Below, one piece after another: positions 1-7,143 of a stretch of 8,780 bases of DNA. The translations under genes were made by a program, and so were the position numbers. How positions within the stretch are numbered: position 1 is the first letter of the stretch; each line of letters starts with the position of its first letter. The notes under the pieces were generated by a model. The model was not told the origin of the DNA, made no database searches, and was given only the letters and a program-made list of their open reading frames with translations. Origin of the DNA: Treponema sp. (GTDB taxonomy: Bacteria; Spirochaetota; Spirochaetia; Treponematales; Treponemataceae); contig DLYJ01000050.1 in the NCBI GenBank assembly GCA_003447785.1, positions 1 to 8,780 of the forward strand. Reading direction: 5' to 3'.

Positions 1-567
1 GCTGAACAGACAAACCTTCTTGCTATGAACGCCGCAATCGAAGCTGCACACGCCGGCGAAGCAGGAAAGGGCTTCTCTGTAGTTGCTGACGAAATCCGTA
101 AACTTTCGGAAACTTCAACAATGCAGTCTAAGACAATCGGTGAACAGCTGAATAAAATTCAGGAACAGATTAACAGCGTAGTAAGTGCCAGCAACGAATC
201 AAGCCAGGCTTTCGAAACTGTATCAAAGAAGATTGAAGCAACTGATGAACTTGTAAATCAGATTAAGGCTGCAATGCAGGAACAGAACGAAGGTTCAAAG
301 CAGATCAGCGAAGCACTCCATGTTATGAATGACAGTACTTCTGAAGTTCGTAACGCTTCTGCGGAAATGGCAGAAGGTAATAAAGCAATTCTCGATGAAG
401 TTAATAACCTTCAGACTGCGACATCGATTATCCGCGACAGTATGAGTCAGATGTCAAGCGGTGCAAAGAAGATTAGCGAAAACGGAAGGGCTTTGACGGA
501 AGTTTCTACACAGATTCAGAGTTCAATCAATAAGATTGGTGCTCAGATTGATCAGTTCAAGGTATAA
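1..567 (+). CDS. Methyl-accepting chemotaxis protein, C-terminal signalling domain (5' truncated)
   Basis: The reading frame is open from base 1, so this is the last 188 residues of a longer receptor. The first residues ([20 protein letters not shown], then [16 protein letters not shown]) are the highly conserved cytoplasmic hairpin tip of chemoreceptors, which binds CheW and the CheA kinase. The rest is a long, Glu/Gln/Ser-rich, almost proline-free helix typical of the returning coiled-coil arm. The stretch around [10 protein letters not shown] (about residues 97-106) resembles the C-terminal methylation region modified by CheR and CheB. The protein ends QIDQFKV with no CheR-docking pentapeptide, so methylation would not use a C-terminal tether. 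The sensor and membrane segments lie outside the window, so the ligand cannot be told. The internal ATG at 25 lies inside the conserved tip and is not the true start. The family assignment is secure. Confidence 0.97.
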   Translation, partial: AEQTNLLAMNAAIEAAHAGEAGKGFSVVADEIRKLSETSTMQSKTIGEQLNKIQEQINSVVSASNESSQAFETVSKKIEATDELVNQIKAAMQEQNEGSKQISEALHVMNDSTSEVRNASAEMAEGNKAILDEVNNLQTATSIIRDSMSQMSSGAKKISENGRALTEVSTQIQSSINKIGAQIDQFKV

Positions 568-587
568 GCAGACAATAAGCCCTAGAT

Positions 588-636
588 AAAAATGCCTGGT
601 TTGGGAACAATCGCTCCTGAACCAGGCATTTTTTTT
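588..636 (+). terminator. Rho-independent terminator, probably bidirectional
   Basis: A perfect 11-bp stem (AATGCCTGGTT at 591-601 with AACCAGGCATT at 620-630) lies 23 bases after the chemoreceptor stop codon. The stem can be lengthened at its base by AAA (588-590) pairing with TTT (631-633), and inward through G-T wobbles plus GGA/TCC, leaving an 8-base loop. Eight T follow (629-636) on the plus strand. On the minus strand the arm is followed by five T and then ATCT, so the same element can also stop transcription of the convergent ettA gene, whose stop codon is at 671. Confidence 0.93.
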
Positions 637-664
637 GATGGATTATCGGGTCGCGCCCTATAAT
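635..664 (+). promoter_or_regulatory. Possible promoter antisense to ettA
   Basis: TTGATG (635-640) and a perfect TATAAT (659-664) are separated by 18 bp on the plus strand, immediately after the terminator. Transcription would start near 671, at the ettA stop codon, and run antisense to ettA. No plus-strand gene follows, because the plus-strand frames here are shadows of ettA. The -35 match is 4 of 6 and the -10 match 6 of 6. Such hexamers can occur by chance in AT-rich spacers, so this is only a candidate. Confidence 0.3.
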
Positions 665-670
665 GACATC

Positions 671-2434
671 TTATCGTGTGAGTTTTCTGTAAACAGTTTT
701 GTGAGGATGATCTTCGTCAATTCCCAACACATTCTTGCGCCATTCAACATACTCAGACCAGTTTCCTTCAAAGAAATGAACATCACTGTTGTTTTCGTAT
801 GCGAGGATGTGAGTACAGATACGGTCAAGGAAGTAGCGGTCATGGCTGATAACCATAACAACGCCCGCAAAACCGTTGATTGCCTCTTCCAGGGAGCGTG
901 TTGTTGCGATATCAAGGTCGTTTGTAGGTTCGTCCAGGAGCAGCACGTTGCCGGCCTCTTTGAACATCATACCCATGTTAAGGCGGTTCTTTTCACCACC
1001 GGAAAGTACGCTGATTTTTTTGTTCTGTTCTGCGCTGTTAAAGTTGAACCATGAACAGTATGCGTGGGCGTTGATTTCGCGGACAGCGCCGTTAATCGGA
1101 TGACCTTTTTCGTCCACAGCACCGAGTTTAACCAGGTCTGAGCCGCCCGAAAGCATTTCATAAACAGTTTTGTTCGGGTCAAGTTTTGAACGCATCTGGT
1201 CTACATAAACGAGTTTTACTGTTTCGCCGATTTTGATGCTTCCTGAATCAGGATCTTCTGTTCCGAGGGTTCCGTCAGGGAGTTCTACTTTTTGTCCGGC
1301 GGCGCTTGCAATCATCTTGAATAAGGTAGTTTTACCGGCACCGTTTGGTCCGACGATTCCCACAACTGCGCCTGCCGGAATATGGAAGTCAAGGTTTTCA
1401 AAAAGAACACGGTCATCAAAACTCTTGGTAAGTTTGTCTGCATCGATAACAACATTACCGAGGCGCGGACCTGCAGGAATTGAAATCTGAGTATCTTTAA
1501 GCTGAACACGCTTGCTTTCTTCTGCAAGAAGGCTTTCGTATCTGCTGATATGTTCCTTGTGTTTTGCCTGGCGTCCCTTTGCACCTGCATGAATCCATTC
1601 AAGTTCTTCCTGCATTTCCCGGCGGCGTGTAGAAGCCTGCTTTTCTTCCAGGGCGAGGCGTTTTTCTTTGGCTTCGAGCCATTCAGTGTAGTTTCCTTTG
1701 AACGGATAACCTTCGCCACGGTCCATTTCCAGAATCCAGCCTGCAACATTGTCCAGGAAGTAACGGTCGTGGGTAATGGCGATGATGGTTCCAGGATAAT
1801 CCTTTAAGTGGCGTTCGAGCCATGCAACGGTTTCTGCATCGAGGTGGTTTGTAGGTTCATCAAGAAGCAGAATATCAGGTTTCTGGAGAAGGAGACGGCA
1901 GAGGGCAACACGGCGGCGTTCACCACCGGAAAGAACGTCAACAACCTGGTCAGCCGGAGGACAGCGCAGAGCGTCCATAGCGAGTTCGAGGTTTGCGTCC
2001 AGGTTCCATGCGTCTGCAGCGTCGAGTTTTTCCTGGATTTCGGCCTGACGAGCGCAAAGTTTGTCAAAGTCAGCATCCGGATCACCAAATGCTTCGTTAA
2101 CCTTATCAAATTCTGCAAGAAGGTCAGTGATAGGTTTAACGCCTTCTTTTACGATTTCGAGAACAGTTTTGCCCGGTTCAAGATATGGTTCCTGTTCAAG
2201 GTAGCCCATAGTGTAGCCCGGCAGGAGATGAGTTTCGCCGGTGTAGTCTTTATCGATTCCGGCAAAAATCTTAAAGAGCGAAGATTTACCGGCACCGTTT
2301 TCACCGATTACGCCGATTTTAGCCCCATAGTAATAAGAAATGGAAATGTCTTTAAGGACAACCTTTGTTCCATACGCGCGACTAACGCGATCCATTGTGT
2401 AAATGATTTTTTTGTCGTCAAATGTCTTAGCCAT
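671..2434 (-). CDS. ettA: Energy-dependent translational throttle protein EttA (ABC-F ATPase)
   Basis: The 587-residue soluble protein has two ABC ATPase cassettes and no membrane segment. Cassette 1 has Walker A GENGAGKS (44-51), Q-loop LEQEP (79-83), signature LSGGE (168-172), Walker B LLLDEPTNHLD (189-199, catalytic E193) and the H-loop His 222. Cassette 2 has GPNGAGKT (362-369), Q413, LSGGE (477-481), LLLDEPTNDLD (498-508, E502) and His 531. Residues about 100-145 match the helical arm of EttA, and 245-310 the charged P-site-tRNA linker (LEWIHAGAKGRQ). Known role of the family: it binds the ribosomal E site and gates entry into elongation according to ATP/ADP level. Both catalytic glutamates are present, so it should be active. 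It is about 30 residues longer than the 555-residue E. coli protein, mostly through two insertions in cassette 2. The chosen ATG gives MAKTFDDKK. It lacks a Shine-Dalgarno sequence but sits 6 nt after a good -10 box. Confidence 0.96.
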   Translation of the reverse strand: MAKTFDDKKIIYTMDRVSRAYGTKVVLKDISISYYYGAKIGVIGENGAGKSSLFKIFAGIDKDYTGETHLLPGYTMGYLEQEPYLEPGKTVLEIVKEGVKPITDLLAEFDKVNEAFGDPDADFDKLCARQAEIQEKLDAADAWNLDANLELAMDALRCPPADQVVDVLSGGERRRVALCRLLLQKPDILLLDEPTNHLDAETVAWLERHLKDYPGTIIAITHDRYFLDNVAGWILEMDRGEGYPFKGNYTEWLEAKEKRLALEEKQASTRRREMQEELEWIHAGAKGRQAKHKEHISRYESLLAEESKRVQLKDTQISIPAGPRLGNVVIDADKLTKSFDDRVLFENLDFHIPAGAVVGIVGPNGAGKTTLFKMIASAAGQKVELPDGTLGTEDPDSGSIKIGETVKLVYVDQMRSKLDPNKTVYEMLSGGSDLVKLGAVDEKGHPINGAVREINAHAYCSWFNFNSAEQNKKISVLSGGEKNRLNMGMMFKEAGNVLLLDEPTNDLDIATTRSLEEAINGFAGVVMVISHDRYFLDRICTHILAYENNSDVHFFEGNWSEYVEWRKNVLGIDEDHPHKTVYRKLTR

Positions 2435-2440
2435 AAGTTA

Positions 2441-2469
2441 AGTATATAGGAATAAGTAAGTTGTGTCTT
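2441..2469 (-). promoter_or_regulatory. Predicted ettA promoter, likely leaderless
   Basis: On the minus strand AAGACA (2464-2469; 4 of 6 matches to TTGACA) is followed after 17 bp by TATACT (2441-2446; 5 of 6 to TATAAT). Only six bases (2435-2440) separate the -10 box from the ettA ATG at 2434, so the predicted start point is at or next to the first base of the start codon. There is no purine-rich ribosome binding site upstream of the ATG, which fits a leaderless mRNA. No terminator precedes it in the 83-bp gap after the upstream lipoprotein gene, so read-through from that gene is also possible. Confidence 0.5.
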
Positions 2470-2517
2470 TAGGGAGAGAAAGGGGGTATTGAACTGTTAT
2501 TTTGCGGGGCGGAAATT

Positions 2518-4482
2518 TTAGTTGGAAACGGTCGTTGTAAATTCAGTTGAATAGAATGTCTGTCCGTTGTAAATTCCTGCTGCCTGTAGAGTATAAGTTC
2601 CCTTAAATGGCAGGATTACTGTGTATGAGTAAGTAGATTGTGCTGAGCCGTCTGTCGGGACATTTACAGTTGACTGTACGTTTCCGTTAAGAAGGAATTT
2701 GAATTGTTCAAATTGAGAATTTGGTAATGAAGAACGGTCAACCGTAAGGGTAATATAAGTTCCTGCGGATAATGTTGAAATTCCATTTGCGTTGGAACCT
2801 GTTCCCCACGCAGAACCTGCGGCCGTTGCTCCATAGGTCAGATGTACAGAATCATTATCGATATAGACATCGGAAGAATTTTGCATTGTATAGGCTGCAA
2901 CAAATGTTCTGTTTACAAAACTGTCAACACTTGTAATTTCAATCTGTGTAGAGTCACCGTAGGCAAACCACTTGTCCCATGGCTGATCCAAAGTTGAATA
3001 ATACAATACCGGCCAGTCGTTCTGACTTGCAAATGTCGGGTCAGAAGGGTCTGCTATTGCAGCCGGTGTCAAAAGTGATGTACTTGATCCTGTGTAAATG
3101 TGATATTCGTTATAATACTGTCCCTCGTGTGCGGTGCCGAGGCCTGTGAGCATGGTTCCGTCAGCAAGATTGTAAGATAAAACAAATGTATTTACACGGG
3201 TATACGGTGAAGAATCTGTCGCGCCAAATCCGGTGAGTTCACCGTAATCGCTGTCATTAGCGATATCAGCAGAAGTAATGCGTGAAACACTGCTGGATGA
3301 ACCGAAGGAGTTAACGGAATACAGTTCAATATCATAGAGCTTTCCGGTAGCAAGTTTAAGAACATATTCTTCGCTTCCTGACCAGAGGGAGCCTCCGATG
3401 TAACCCACACCGTCCTGGGCAAAGGTAACGGAAGAAAACCTTTTACTGCCGTCAGTCGGTTCACTGTACTGGCCTGTAAGCGTTGTCGTAGTGCCTGTTG
3501 TAGCTGTATTTGACGCATACGAGCGCAGTTTGAGCACAAAATATTCTTCATTTGTTGAAACATCATCCCAGCGGATTACAGCATTATATGAGTCTGCCGT
3601 TAATGTTGAATCAATTCTATGAAGCGTTAAATTTTGCGGCGCTGCAGGTTTTGTTGAGAGAATGTTTGGGATTGTGATTGTTTTTGTAGTCTGGCGTCCA
3701 GGTTCAATTACAAGCAAATCGCTCCAGAATCCTGAACGCTTTGTTACTGAATTTTCCGTATAGAAAAATTCAACTGTAAGAATGTAAGAACCCGGGTTCA
3801 TCAGGTTTCTTTGAGCCGTATATCCTTCGCCAAGCCATTTTGCCAGCTCTGTGGTGTCTCCGGTGGAAAAGAAACTGTATATTTCATGGCCGGTTAACGG
3901 GTCGCAGATTTTTCCTGTTACGGAACTTGCCATCTGGTTAAAGGTAGCAGCGCCGTCTGAGTTATATTTAAATGTCAGCGAGCAGCTGCCCTGAGTAGAT
4001 ACGCCGGCACTTGTTAAGACAAAAGCAACGGTTGTAATGTAACTTGTGTCGACGGTTGCATATCCGCGCAAAACTTCTGTTGTGCCTGCAGCATCACTAT
4101 ATGCGTGGAGTACAAAATTCCATACAGAAGGCTTAAGACCGACTATTGTACCTGTACCGTCGTTTGCTATTGCGATTGAATTTGAATATAAATCACCGTC
4201 ATAATTTTCTCCTTCGATTATAAACTTTCTAACATCTTCCAGAAGATAGGTCGAAGGTGCGACAGTTTTTGCAACTGACACATTTGAATTCTGACTGTAA
4301 TTTGTGATGACGATGGAAACTTCATCATCCTGAGAATTTGAGATTAAAGCACCCTGTATAACATTTGAACAGCCTGTAACAGACAGCAAAACGAGCATTG
4401 CAATAACGGTATATGTATCGTTAAAGCAATGCTTTATGCGAGATGCTGTTCTGTTAAAAAAGTTCAAAAATAACCTGTGCAT
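2518..4482 (-). CDS. Large secreted lipoprotein with FnIII-like domain, paralogue of the next gene upstream
   Basis: The product of 654 residues has no name I recognise. The start at 4482 gives a signal peptide with basic residues (R11, R15, K17), a hydrophobic stretch (about 22-37) and a lipobox VTGC with the acylated Cys at 38. The frame extends upstream to an ATG at 4524, but that extension runs through the intercistronic hairpin and would bury the signal peptide, so I reject it. The mature protein is Ser/Thr/Tyr-rich and beta-strand-like, with few cysteines. Residues 258-263 (VIEPGR) lead into an FnIII-like segment (about 278-401, PAAP...YNAVIRWDD...NEEYFVLKLR...SGSEEYVLKL...YSVNSFG). The C-terminal part (about 575-654) looks like another Ig-like sandwich. 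The same landmarks recur in the 691-residue neighbour at nearly the same spacing, so they are paralogues. It is last in a three-gene lipoprotein cluster. The start is preceded only by a weak GGG, so translation may be low or coupled. A surface or periplasmic role in binding or adhesion is inference. Confidence 0.85.
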   Translation of the reverse strand: MHRLFLNFFNRTASRIKHCFNDTYTVIAMLVLLSVTGCSNVIQGALISNSQDDEVSIVITNYSQNSNVSVAKTVAPSTYLLEDVRKFIIEGENYDGDLYSNSIAIANDGTGTIVGLKPSVWNFVLHAYSDAAGTTEVLRGYATVDTSYITTVAFVLTSAGVSTQGSCSLTFKYNSDGAATFNQMASSVTGKICDPLTGHEIYSFFSTGDTTELAKWLGEGYTAQRNLMNPGSYILTVEFFYTENSVTKRSGFWSDLLVIEPGRQTTKTITIPNILSTKPAAPQNLTLHRIDSTLTADSYNAVIRWDDVSTNEEYFVLKLRSYASNTATTGTTTTLTGQYSEPTDGSKRFSSVTFAQDGVGYIGGSLWSGSEEYVLKLATGKLYDIELYSVNSFGSSSSVSRITSADIANDSDYGELTGFGATDSSPYTRVNTFVLSYNLADGTMLTGLGTAHEGQYYNEYHIYTGSSTSLLTPAAIADPSDPTFASQNDWPVLYYSTLDQPWDKWFAYGDSTQIEITSVDSFVNRTFVAAYTMQNSSDVYIDNDSVHLTYGATAAGSAWGTGSNANGISTLSAGTYITLTVDRSSLPNSQFEQFKFLLNGNVQSTVNVPTDGSAQSTYSYTVILPFKGTYTLQAAGIYNGQTFYSTEFTTTVSN

Positions 4483-4510
4483 TTTAAAACCCAAAAAAGT
4501 TCTGCCAGAC

Positions 4511-4537
4511 CCCGGTTCCGGCAAAGCCGGAACCGGG
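4511..4537 (-). repeat. Perfect GC-rich intercistronic hairpin
   Basis: Arms CCCGGTTCCGGC (4511-4522) and GCCGGAACCGGG (4526-4537) are exact reverse complements around a 3-base loop. In the minus-strand transcript the hairpin lies 28 bases before the start codon of the 654-residue lipoprotein and 30 bases after the stop of the 691-residue one. No U-run follows directly: the nearest T-run is about 11 bases downstream, so it is not a canonical terminator. It could be a partial terminator, a 3' stabiliser of the upstream message, or one copy of a dispersed palindromic repeat. Its composition (22 of 24 arm bases... mostly G/C) contrasts with the AT-rich surroundings. Confidence 0.85.
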
Positions 4538-4555
4538 ACCAGGTAAAACCAGATA

Positions 4556-4573
4556 AACTAATTAGAATTAGTT
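4556..4573. repeat. Inverted repeat overlapping a lipoprotein stop codon
   Basis: AACTAATT (4556-4563) and AATTAGTT (4566-4573) form a perfect 8-bp inverted repeat around 2 bases. In RNA it would fold as a 7-bp stem with a 4-base loop. It includes the TAA stop (4568-4570) of the 691-residue lipoprotein gene and is followed, in the direction of transcription, by the stronger hairpin at 4511-4537. It is AT-rich and may be fortuitous. Confidence 0.45.
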
Positions 4574-6643
4574 GTCTTTGTTAATGTAGAACGATGCACT
4601 TGCACTTTCACCTGTTGCAGTGTACGCGTCTACGCGGATACAAGTTGAGCTTCCTATCGGGAGTCTACTTGTAGAGAAGCTTGTAAATGTAAGGGATTCA
4701 GCATAAGCCTTGTTGTCATACTGAACATCTCCTACCCACAATGCATATCTTACAAAGATCGGGTTGGTTGTTACCTTAACATAAACAAACTGTTCGGCTG
4801 CACCACGGGCAACTGTAATAGTACCGTCTTTACATGGTGTACCACTTGCGGCTCCTGTTGCAGCGTTTGCATAGTATGCGTCAACATTGTCATCAGAGAA
4901 TAATTCATGAGCAAGCTGGGCAATTGTTGTGCTTGTAATGGTGATATCACCTGTTGTAGCACCGTAAACTGCCATAACAGTGATGTTTCCATATGCATTT
5001 GTGTTGTAAGTTACTGCAGTAGCAGTTGATGGAGTAGAACTTTCTGTAGGACTAATCCACTTTGTATATGCAACAGAATCTCTGAGAAGAGTGTTTGTTG
5101 TACCGTCGATTACTATTAACGGAATATATTTACCTGCATCACCTTCGCCATCAGTAAAAAGTGTATACGGTTTGTATTCAACATAGTTAACGCCTGTAAA
5201 TACGTGACTTACGGCTTCGGAAGAGTCAAAGTCAACATCAGGGAGTGTCAGTACACCGCCATCAAGCTGGTATGTAATCTTAACCATGCTGATGTGATTC
5301 AATTTAGAACCCGTACCGACTCCGTAACCGGTTACATATTTATCATCGAGAGACGACATAAATGTTTTTGAAGTTGTAGGAGCCGGGGCTTCGGCAGTAG
5401 GTGTAGCGATTTCGAGTTGTGTATGATTTGCTGCATCTGCAACGCGTACACATGATGCTGAAGTACCGATAGAGTTAACAGCACGAATCTGTACATCCCA
5501 GAGTGTTCCTGTAGGGAAACTCAATACAAGTTCTTCACTTCCTGCAAACAATGAACCTGAAACATATTTGATAACGTTTTGTGTACCTGTAGCAGTAGCT
5601 CCGCTACCAAAGTATTTAGTTCCGTCAAGACTGAAAATTGAACCGTAGTCGTACTTCATTTCCTGCAGGCTTGGAGTAAATTCTGCATCTGCAATCTTAG
5701 ATGTATAAGGAGAAGAAGTGTCAGTAAATTTACGGATAAACAGTTCAAAAGATTCCTCGTTCTTTGCATTATCCTGCCAGAAGAGGCGGACATTGTAGAA
5801 GTCTTCGTCTTCAGAGCCGTCCATGAGCTGGGCTGCAAGAAGAGTAGGAGCTGCAGGAGCTGTTTTGATAATATTGTCATCGAGAATGAGTTCACCTTCT
5901 GTCGCACGACCTGGTTCGATAACGATTTTTTCAGAAGCAAAACCAAGCTTTGTTGTGCCTTCTTTAATGTAAACACCGAAGGTATAAGAACCAGGAGTTA
6001 CACCTGTTGCAGTTGCGGTAAAGCCGGATGCTTGAGCAATTGCTTTAGAGTTTTCTGCAGTCTGGTCTGTAATGGCAGTTCCGTCAACACCTAAAGTACC
6101 TGCCGGAACACCTGTCAATTCATTATAAAGACCCCAGCTGATTACATAAGAATCTTTCCAGGCTCCGCCTTCATATTTAATAATGATTGTATAAGAACCG
6201 GTAGTTTCAAGACCGATAGAAGACAGGTTGAAAGTTACTTCATCCTGGCCTGTACTCTTGAGGGTACATACAGATGTTCCCTGCAGAAGCTTGCCGCCTT
6301 CGCTGTTTACGGCATAAAGAGTTAAAGTCCAGTCATCAAGTGCAAGATCGGTAATGCTTGCACTTCCGCCTTCGATATCATCTTTGTCGATATCGGTAGG
6401 AGGGAGAGAGTAGCCTTCTTTTGATACACCTGTAATTACATAGTGATCAATTTCTGCGCTGTCGACAGTCAATGTAGCCGGTGCAAGAGTAGCACGCGAA
6501 ATACTTCCGAGAGACAAGTGAACAGTTGCTTTGTCTCCGATGTTTTTGCCGGATAAAGTACCTGTAGTAAGGTTGTTACATCCGACAATGACCAACATTG
6601 TGGCAATTGCAAAGATTGCCAGTGCTTTGAGTTTTTTAACCAT
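4568..6643 (-). CDS. Large secreted lipoprotein with FnIII-like domain (first of the paralogous pair)
   Basis: The 691-residue product is unrecognised by name. The start MVKKLKALAI is fixed by a consensus GGAGG (6651-6655) 7 bases upstream; a longer frame to 6706 runs through this site and is rejected. The signal peptide has Lys 3, 4 and 6, a hydrophobic core (7-20) and lipobox IVGC with Cys 22, predicting lipid anchoring after Lsp cleavage. The mature part is Thr/Ser/Ala/Gly-rich and beta-like. VIEPGR occurs at 241-246, followed by an FnIII-like segment (about 262-400: PAAP, YNVRLFWQD, NEESFELFIRK, SGSLFAGSEELVLSF, IRAVNSIG). The C-terminal part (about 618-691) matches the pattern of the neighbour's end. 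Similarity to the 654-residue protein is clear in places, but overall divergence is large, so the duplication is old. It lies 44 bp after the small lipoprotein gene and is probably co-transcribed with it. The strong ribosome binding site suggests it is a well-translated member of the cluster. Function unknown; an exposed adhesin-like or ligand-binding role is possible. Confidence 0.87.
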   Translation of the reverse strand: MVKKLKALAIFAIATMLVIVGCNNLTTGTLSGKNIGDKATVHLSLGSISRATLAPATLTVDSAEIDHYVITGVSKEGYSLPPTDIDKDDIEGGSASITDLALDDWTLTLYAVNSEGGKLLQGTSVCTLKSTGQDEVTFNLSSIGLETTGSYTIIIKYEGGAWKDSYVISWGLYNELTGVPAGTLGVDGTAITDQTAENSKAIAQASGFTATATGVTPGSYTFGVYIKEGTTKLGFASEKIVIEPGRATEGELILDDNIIKTAPAAPTLLAAQLMDGSEDEDFYNVRLFWQDNAKNEESFELFIRKFTDTSSPYTSKIADAEFTPSLQEMKYDYGSIFSLDGTKYFGSGATATGTQNVIKYVSGSLFAGSEELVLSFPTGTLWDVQIRAVNSIGTSASCVRVADAANHTQLEIATPTAEAPAPTTSKTFMSSLDDKYVTGYGVGTGSKLNHISMVKITYQLDGGVLTLPDVDFDSSEAVSHVFTGVNYVEYKPYTLFTDGEGDAGKYIPLIVIDGTTNTLLRDSVAYTKWISPTESSTPSTATAVTYNTNAYGNITVMAVYGATTGDITITSTTIAQLAHELFSDDNVDAYYANAATGAASGTPCKDGTITVARGAAEQFVYVKVTTNPIFVRYALWVGDVQYDNKAYAESLTFTSFSTSRLPIGSSTCIRVDAYTATGESASASFYINKDN

Positions 6644-6650
6644 GGTTTTA

Positions 6651-6655
6651 CCTCC
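6651..6655 (-). promoter_or_regulatory. Consensus Shine-Dalgarno deciding the 691-aa lipoprotein start
   Basis: The minus strand reads GGAGG followed by TAAAACC and then ATG at 6643. The spacing of 7 bases is optimal. It settles the start over the more upstream in-frame ATG at 6706, which would add 21 residues ahead of the signal peptide. Confidence 0.9.
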
Positions 6656-6687
6656 AATAGTTGATTTATAAAAAAAGTTTTTGACTT

Positions 6688-7128
6688 TTAATATACATAA
6701 AGCCATGCGGTGTCCTTTATGATTTCACCGCTTGTTCGGGTAATGGAAACAGTAAGTTTATAGGTGCCCCAGCGTTTAATGTTGCTGTTCCTGATATACA
6801 GGCTTAATACTCTGTTTGCGCCTAAAATATACTGTTTTCCAACAGGAATATCGTTTGCGTTTTCATCTACCTCCGCTGTCCAGGTGTAATTTACGCCTCC
6901 CGTAGGGGCCGTAAGACACAAGGTTGTTGTATAACTTACGGCATAGTAAGGTCTTAGAATATCCTCGGCGATAACATCATCAAGGGTATAACTTTGCTGT
7001 ACCGTAGCCACTTTAAAATTACTGTTGTAATCTTCAATTAGAGTGTCGATTGAATTGGAGCATCCGCATAAAGACAGTACGGCGCATAAAAATGCGGTTG
7101 CAAGAACAACAATTTTACATTTTGACAT
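6688..7128 (-). CDS. Small secreted lipoprotein with Ig/PKD-like domain
   Basis: The 146-residue product has a clear lipoprotein signal: K3 and K5, hydrophobic core 6-20 and lipobox LCGC with Cys 23. The start at 7128 is supported by GGAGGA (7138-7143) 9 bases upstream. The frame remains open upstream to a GTG at 7233, but that extension has no support. After a polar linker (about 24-60), residues about 65-146 look like a single beta-sandwich: a core Trp in NYTWTAEVD, then GKQYILGANRVLSLYI and WGTYKLTVSI, a pattern seen in PKD or Ig-like folds. I do not recognise a specific family. It is the first gene of the lipoprotein cluster, 44 bp ahead of the 691-residue gene. It may be a smaller partner or a stand-alone version of the domains in the two large proteins, but that relation is inferred from architecture only. 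Confidence 0.85.
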   Translation of the reverse strand: MSKCKIVVLATAFLCAVLSLCGCSNSIDTLIEDYNSNFKVATVQQSYTLDDVIAEDILRPYYAVSYTTTLCLTAPTGGVNYTWTAEVDENANDIPVGKQYILGANRVLSLYIRNSNIKRWGTYKLTVSITRTSGEIIKDTAWLYVY

Positions 7129-7137
7129 CGTTATCTG

Positions 7138-7143
7138 TCCTCC
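7138..7143 (-). promoter_or_regulatory. Shine-Dalgarno deciding the small lipoprotein start
   Basis: The minus strand reads GGAGGA, then 9 bases, then ATG at 7128. This favours the internal ATG, which directly starts a proper lipoprotein signal peptide, over the upstream GTG at 7233. Confidence 0.88.

Noticed and set aside
635..1054. Plus-strand open frame of 139 codons opposite ettA
   Set aside because: It lies entirely antisense to the conserved C-terminal ATPase cassette of EttA, lacks a recognisable domain or ribosome binding site, and begins inside the terminator T-run.
1808..2449. Plus-strand open frame of 213 codons opposite the first half of ettA
   Set aside because: It mirrors a highly conserved ABC gene; its composition looks like complement translation of that gene, and there is no start signal.
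2435..2517. Terminator between the last lipoprotein gene and ettA
   Set aside because: I looked for a hairpin followed by T on the minus strand and found no convincing stem in these 83 bases.
4483..4524. N-terminal extension of the 654-aa lipoprotein to an ATG at 4524
   Set aside because: It would be encoded partly by the 12-bp hairpin and would place 14 non-hydrophobic residues ahead of the lipoprotein signal peptide.
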